This document shows positions 12,184 through 15,490 of a stretch of 15,490 nt of DNA, piece after piece. The stretch's first letter is position 1, and the number at the start of each line of letters is the position of its first letter. The position numbers were made by a program, and so were the translations under genes. This DNA comes from an uncultured Lachnospiraceae bacterium (GTDB lineage Bacteria; Bacillota; Clostridia; Lachnospirales; Lachnospiraceae), in contig CAMWOK010000034.1 of NCBI GenBank assembly GCA_947175845.1, positions 1-15,490 on the forward strand, given 5' to 3'. The notes below the pieces were generated by a model. That model ran no database searches. It had not been told where the DNA came from and saw only the letters and a list, made by a program, of their open reading frames with translations.

Positions 12184-13752
12184 ATGCATTTACATAGAAG
12201 ATTAAAGCTGTGCAGCATGGAGGCAGCCGCGATTGTGATAGCAGTCTGCGCGTTTCTGTTTCCGACCATACAGCTTTTTAAACATACAGGAGAGAACTAT
12301 TTTACAGTGAAGTTAAACGGAGTCGAGGTGGGGAATCTGCCGTCAACAGAGCACCTCGATGAACTGCTCACAACGGCGCGGCGCCAGGCCGTTTGCGCGA
12401 TTGGCACAGACGAGCTGGTTTTTATGGATGCGGAGCTGGTGACGGAGGGCAGGGAGAAGCTCTGGGCAGCAGTGGACGACGAGGAGGACGTTGTGGAGCG
12501 GATGGCCGATGTGCTCATGCGCAGCACGCGCGAGACCCTGCACCGATCCTACACGGTCAAAGTCAACGAGACGGCAGTCAATCTGGGTTCATACAGCGAG
12601 GTGCACGAGCTGCTTGCGCAGGCGATTGCGCCGTATGACACACAGAATCAGTACCAGGTGCAGCTTGAGCTGGACAAGGACCGCGAGATCAATGTGCTCG
12701 AGGCGGTTATTTTGTCGCGCGATGAAGTGCAGGCATCCGAGGAGGAGTTCAGCACATCCGCGGGAATCACAGCCGAGTTTGACAGGATGTTTGCGGAAGT
12801 GGAACCGGAGCAGGAGAAACGGTTTGAGGATTACACGGCGGGGCTGACCGGGATAGAATACGCGGAAAAGATAGAGGTCGTGGAGGCATATCTGCTCGAG
12901 GAGAGCCTCAATACGGTGGAGGAGTCCGTGGATCTTGTGACCAGGGAACAGGAGATGCAGATAATCTACAAGGTGGTTAAGGGGGATACCCTCTCCCAGA
13001 TCTCCCTCGACAACAATATTCCGATGGAGGAGCTGGTCGCGCTCAACGACGCCCTCGAGGATGAGAACACGATGATCCGCATCGACCAGGAGCTGATTCT
13101 CACCGTTCCCGAGCCGGAGCTTTCGATTATATGGCGCGAGGAGCAGGTGTACACGGAGGATTACGAGGCGGAGGTCCAGTATATCCCCAACGACGCTTGG
13201 TACACGACAGAGAAGGTCACACTGCAGGAGCCATCGGCCGGCAGGCGCAAGGTGGCAGCGGTGATCGAGTATAAAAACGGCCAGGAGACTGGCAGGGAGA
13301 TCCTGAAGGAAGAGGTATATGCCGAGGCGGTTCCCAAGATTGTCGAGCGCGGAACCAAGATACCGCCGACCTATATCAAGCCGATTGCAGGCGGAAGACA
13401 GAGCTCAGGATTCGGGGCGAGAAGTGCGCCGACCAAGGGCGCCTCAACCAACCACAAGGGAATCGACTGGGCGGTGCCGATCGGGACATCGGTGGTCGCA
13501 TCCAACGCGGGCACGGTCGTGCACGCAGGCTGGGCGAGCGGCTATGGGTATGCGGTTTACATCAACCATGCGGACGGCAGACAGACCCGGTACGGGCATC
13601 TGAGCAAGGTTCTGGTCAAGACCGGCCAGACCGTGTCGCAGGGCGAGCGCATCGCGCTGAGCGGAAACACAGGCCGCAGCACCGGACCGCACCTTCACTT
13701 TGAGATCCGTATCAACGGAAGTGCGGTCAATCCACTCAAATATCTAAATTGA
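12184..13752 (+). CDS. Membrane-anchored LysM/G5 M23 metallopeptidase
   Basis: A 522-residue cell-wall enzyme expected to cut peptidoglycan cross-bridges or stem peptides. An N-terminal signal anchor spans about residues 13-33 without a clear cleavage site. Two similar blocks follow (TVKLNGVEVGNLPSTEHLDELL at 41-62 and TVKVNETAVNLGSYSEVHELL at 124-144). A LysM domain runs from about 260 to 306 (YKVVKGDTLSQISLDNNIP, then LVALN), and a G5-like domain covers about 318-393. The C-terminal M23 domain (about 405-520) has zinc ligands H424 and D428 (HKGID), H472 (GHLSK) and H503/H505 (GPHLHFEI), so it is catalytically intact. The Shine-Dalgarno is weak (TAGGGA). It is a single-gene unit with its own promoter and a hairpin after the stop. 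Its substrate is inferred from the family. Confidence 0.93.
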   Translation: MHLHRRLKLCSMEAAAIVIAVCAFLFPTIQLFKHTGENYFTVKLNGVEVGNLPSTEHLDELLTTARRQAVCAIGTDELVFMDAELVTEGREKLWAAVDDEEDVVERMADVLMRSTRETLHRSYTVKVNETAVNLGSYSEVHELLAQAIAPYDTQNQYQVQLELDKDREINVLEAVILSRDEVQASEEEFSTSAGITAEFDRMFAEVEPEQEKRFEDYTAGLTGIEYAEKIEVVEAYLLEESLNTVEESVDLVTREQEMQIIYKVVKGDTLSQISLDNNIPMEELVALNDALEDENTMIRIDQELILTVPEPELSIIWREEQVYTEDYEAEVQYIPNDAWYTTEKVTLQEPSAGRRKVAAVIEYKNGQETGREILKEEVYAEAVPKIVERGTKIPPTYIKPIAGGRQSSGFGARSAPTKGASTNHKGIDWAVPIGTSVVASNAGTVVHAGWASGYGYAVYINHADGRQTRYGHLSKVLVKTGQTVSQGERIALSGNTGRSTGPHLHFEIRINGSAVNPLKYLN

Positions 13753-13764
13753 CAATGAATGACG

Positions 13765-13797
13765 ACGAAACACCCGCATCCGCGAAGGGTGTTTCGT
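13765..13797 (+). terminator. Terminator hairpin of the M23 gene
   Basis: ACGAAACACCC (13765-13775) pairs perfectly over 11 bp with GGGTGTTTCGT (13787-13797). The downstream TAATATTT is a modest U-tract, so termination may be partial. Confidence 0.75.
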
Positions 13798-13850
13798 TAA
13801 TATTTACAAAAAAGAGAAGTGCGGATCCAATATACACAGCAGTCTGGCAG

Positions 13851-13879
13851 TTTACAAACGATTGAAAAAGGTATATAAT
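13851..13879 (+). promoter_or_regulatory. Promoter of murA
   Basis: TTTACA (13851-13856), a 17-bp spacer and a perfect TATAAT (13874-13879). Strong sigma-A type promoter, with the start near 13886. Confidence 0.8.
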
Positions 13880-14104
13880 CTATGAATGATTCCAAAGAGT
13901 TTTATATAGAATAAAGTATACAGAATACAGCACGACACCAAATAACAATATACACAGGATTCGGATGAGATTAGAGATAGACAGGTTATGTCTGGGGAAC
14001 CGTTACAGGGAGCTTCAGAGTATGAAATAGATGTATCTGTGAGGGGCAGGGAAGTGTGGTCTGCGTGGGAAGTCCGGCAGTTACAGGGAAATGATGAGGT
14101 GGAC

Positions 14105-15397
14105 ATGGAACAGTACGCAATTAAGGGGGGAAATCCCCTGGTTGGTGAAGTAGAAATCGGCGGCGCGAAAAATGCAGCACTCGGCGTGCTGGCCGCGGCA
14201 ATTATGACAGATGAAATGACAGTGATTGACAATATACCGGATGTGAGAGATATCAATGTGCTGCTTCAGGCGATGGAAAGCATCGGTGTCATCGTGTATC
14301 GGACAGACAGGCACACAGTGAGAATTAACGCATCCATGATATCGGGACTTGTGGTTGAAGACGACTATATCAAGAAGATCAGGGCCTCCTACTACCTGCT
14401 GGGAGCGCTTTTGGGGAAATATAAACATGCGGAGGTCGCGCTTCCGGGTGGATGCAACATCGGCAGCCGCAAGATAGACCTGCACATCAAGGGGTTCAAG
14501 GCGCTCGGCGCAAGCGTCAAGATCGAGCACGGGCTTATCATCGCCGACGCGCAGCATCTGAGAGGGGCACATATCTATCTCGATACGGTCTCGGTGGGGG
14601 CTACCATCAATATCATGCTTGCAGCCGCGCTGGCGGAGGGCAAGACCGTTATCGAGAATGCCGCGAAGGAGCCGCATGTGGTGGATGTGGCAAACTTCCT
14701 GAATTCCATGGGCGCAAATGTCAAGGGCGCCGGCACGGACGTGATCCGGGTGTCGGGTGTCAGAAAACTTCACGGGTCGGAGTACCCGATCATACCGGAC
14801 CAGATAGAGGCCGGAACTTTCATGTTCGCAGCGGCGATCACAAAGGGGGATGTCACGGTCAAAAATGTGATACCAAAGCATCTTGAATCCATGACGGCAA
14901 AACTGATAGAGATGGGATGCCAGGTGGAGGAGTCGGGCGATGCGGTGCGCGTCGTGGCGTCAAAACGCCTTGAGAGCACGCATGTAAAGACGCTGGCCTA
15001 CCCCGGATTTCCGACCGATATGCAGCCGCAGATCGCGGTGTCCCTGGCGCTTGCACGGGGAACGAGCATCGTGACGGAGAGCATCTTTGACAATCGGTTC
15101 AAGTATGTGGATGAGCTGGCGAAGATGGGGTCTAACATCAAGGTTGAGGGAAATACTGCCATCATAGAGGGCGTGGACAAATTTACCAGCGCAAATCTGA
15201 CTGCGCCGGATCTGCGCGCGGGGGCGGCGCTTGTGCTCGCCTGCCTCACAGCGGAGGGATTCAGCACAATCGACGATATCAAGTACATTGGCCGGGGCTA
15301 CGAGGATTTTGAGGTAAAACTTCAGAGCCTTGGCGCACAGATCGAGAAAGTCTCATCGGACAAGGACCTGCAGAAGTTCAAGTTGAAAGTCGGATAA
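14105..15397 (+). CDS. murA: UDP-N-acetylglucosamine 1-carboxyvinyltransferase MurA
   Basis: MurA makes the first committed step of peptidoglycan synthesis, moving enolpyruvate from PEP to UDP-GlcNAc. From ATG 14105 the protein is 430 residues, close to the usual 420. K22 and N23 (GGAKNAAL) bind substrate, the catalytic Cys is C117 in LPGGCNIGSRKIDLH, and the LRAGAALV stretch with an Arg of the PEP site is present near the C-terminus. Because the active-site residue is Cys and not Asp, the enzyme should have the normal fosfomycin target. ATG 14105 is chosen because MEQYAIKGG starts exactly where the family starts and GAGG (14096-14099) lies upstream; an in-frame ATG at 13988 would add 39 unusual residues. 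Firmicutes often have two copies (MurA and MurZ); this could be either. Confidence 0.95.
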   Translation: MEQYAIKGGNPLVGEVEIGGAKNAALGVLAAAIMTDEMTVIDNIPDVRDINVLLQAMESIGVIVYRTDRHTVRINASMISGLVVEDDYIKKIRASYYLLGALLGKYKHAEVALPGGCNIGSRKIDLHIKGFKALGASVKIEHGLIIADAQHLRGAHIYLDTVSVGATINIMLAAALAEGKTVIENAAKEPHVVDVANFLNSMGANVKGAGTDVIRVSGVRKLHGSEYPIIPDQIEAGTFMFAAAITKGDVTVKNVIPKHLESMTAKLIEMGCQVEESGDAVRVVASKRLESTHVKTLAYPGFPTDMQPQIAVSLALARGTSIVTESIFDNRFKYVDELAKMGSNIKVEGNTAIIEGVDKFTSANLTAPDLRAGAALVLACLTAEGFSTIDDIKYIGRGYEDFEVKLQSLGAQIEKVSSDKDLQKFKLKVG

Positions 15398-15415
15398 AAT
15401 TTTACAGCAAGTCTA

Positions 15416-15444
15416 TTGACATTGCAGATAAATCGGTATATGAT
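15416..15444 (+). promoter_or_regulatory. Strong promoter for a gene beyond the window
   Basis: TTGACA (15416-15421), a 17-bp spacer and TATGAT (15439-15444). The -10 sits inside an interrupted inverted repeat with ATCGG (15432-15436) and CCGAT (15449-15453) arms. No terminator is visible between murA and this promoter. The downstream gene is not in the window. Confidence 0.7.
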
Positions 15445-15490
15445 ATATCCGATATGACAATTCAATATTGTGAGTCACGCATACGTGAGA

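Larger units (their letters stand above)
13753..14104 (+). other. Intergenic region between the M23 gene and murA
   Basis: Holds the M23 terminator hairpin (13765-13797), a consensus murA promoter (13851-13879) and a leader of about 220 nt. A 10-bp direct repeat GTTACAGGGA (14002-14011 and 14080-14089) lies in the leader. The leader also contains an in-frame ATG at 13988 that would add 39 residues to MurA. No other gene is supported. Confidence 0.6.

Overview
The window looks like a chromosomal housekeeping segment from a Gram-positive member of Clostridia, most likely a Lachnospiraceae gut bacterium. The reasons are the gene set (MtaB, IreB-type protein, RuvX, DUF1292, RNase J, a short MltG-like protein, MurA), strong AGGAGG-type ribosome binding sites, sigma-A-like promoters with 17-bp spacers, and proteins of a kind I associate with this family. 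The assignment is an inference from recognised protein families; no rRNA or other phylogenetic marker is present.

Layout. A partial HPr-like gene (minus strand, 1-85) diverges from mtaB (313-1623). A consensus promoter at 1656-1684 then drives ireB-like, ruvX, a DUF1292 gene, RNase J and a membrane-anchored MltG-like fragment (1775-4946), closed by a strong terminator at 4957-4999. Next come a VanZ-like membrane gene, a structured repeat (copy A, 5510-5636), cutC and a full-length ABC exporter (5066-8293). The exporter converges on a minus-strand hemolysin III/YqfA-like membrane gene (8398-9039) whose 3' end has been duplicated into three 39-bp tandem units. A small conserved orphan gene (9250-9516, minus) follows, then the second repeat copy (9551-9678) and a small alarmone synthetase gene (9910-10545). 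After an AT-rich spacer there is a two-gene unit, a tail-anchored coiled-coil protein and a flavin reductase-like protein (10884-12095). Then come a membrane-anchored LysM/G5/M23 peptidase (12184-13752) and murA (14105-15397). The window ends just after another strong promoter whose gene is outside.

How the genes fit together. Several concern the cell envelope: the IreB-like protein (a target of the PASTA-kinase pathway in relatives), the MltG-like protein, the M23 peptidase, MurA and VanZ. Others handle RNA or stress: MtaB (tRNA modification), RuvX (rRNA maturation or Holliday junctions), RNase J (mRNA turnover) and the alarmone synthetase. I see no prophage, CRISPR array, tRNA or transposase.

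The most unusual signal is the pair of about 127-bp intergenic repeats. They are 97% identical by eye, have short inverted termini, and carry three strong hairpins that fill almost the whole element. They look like a MITE/REP-like or structured-RNA element. Second is the in-frame 39-bp tandem duplication at the hemolysin III 3' end. Third is a CodY-box-like site just upstream of the alarmone synthetase promoter.
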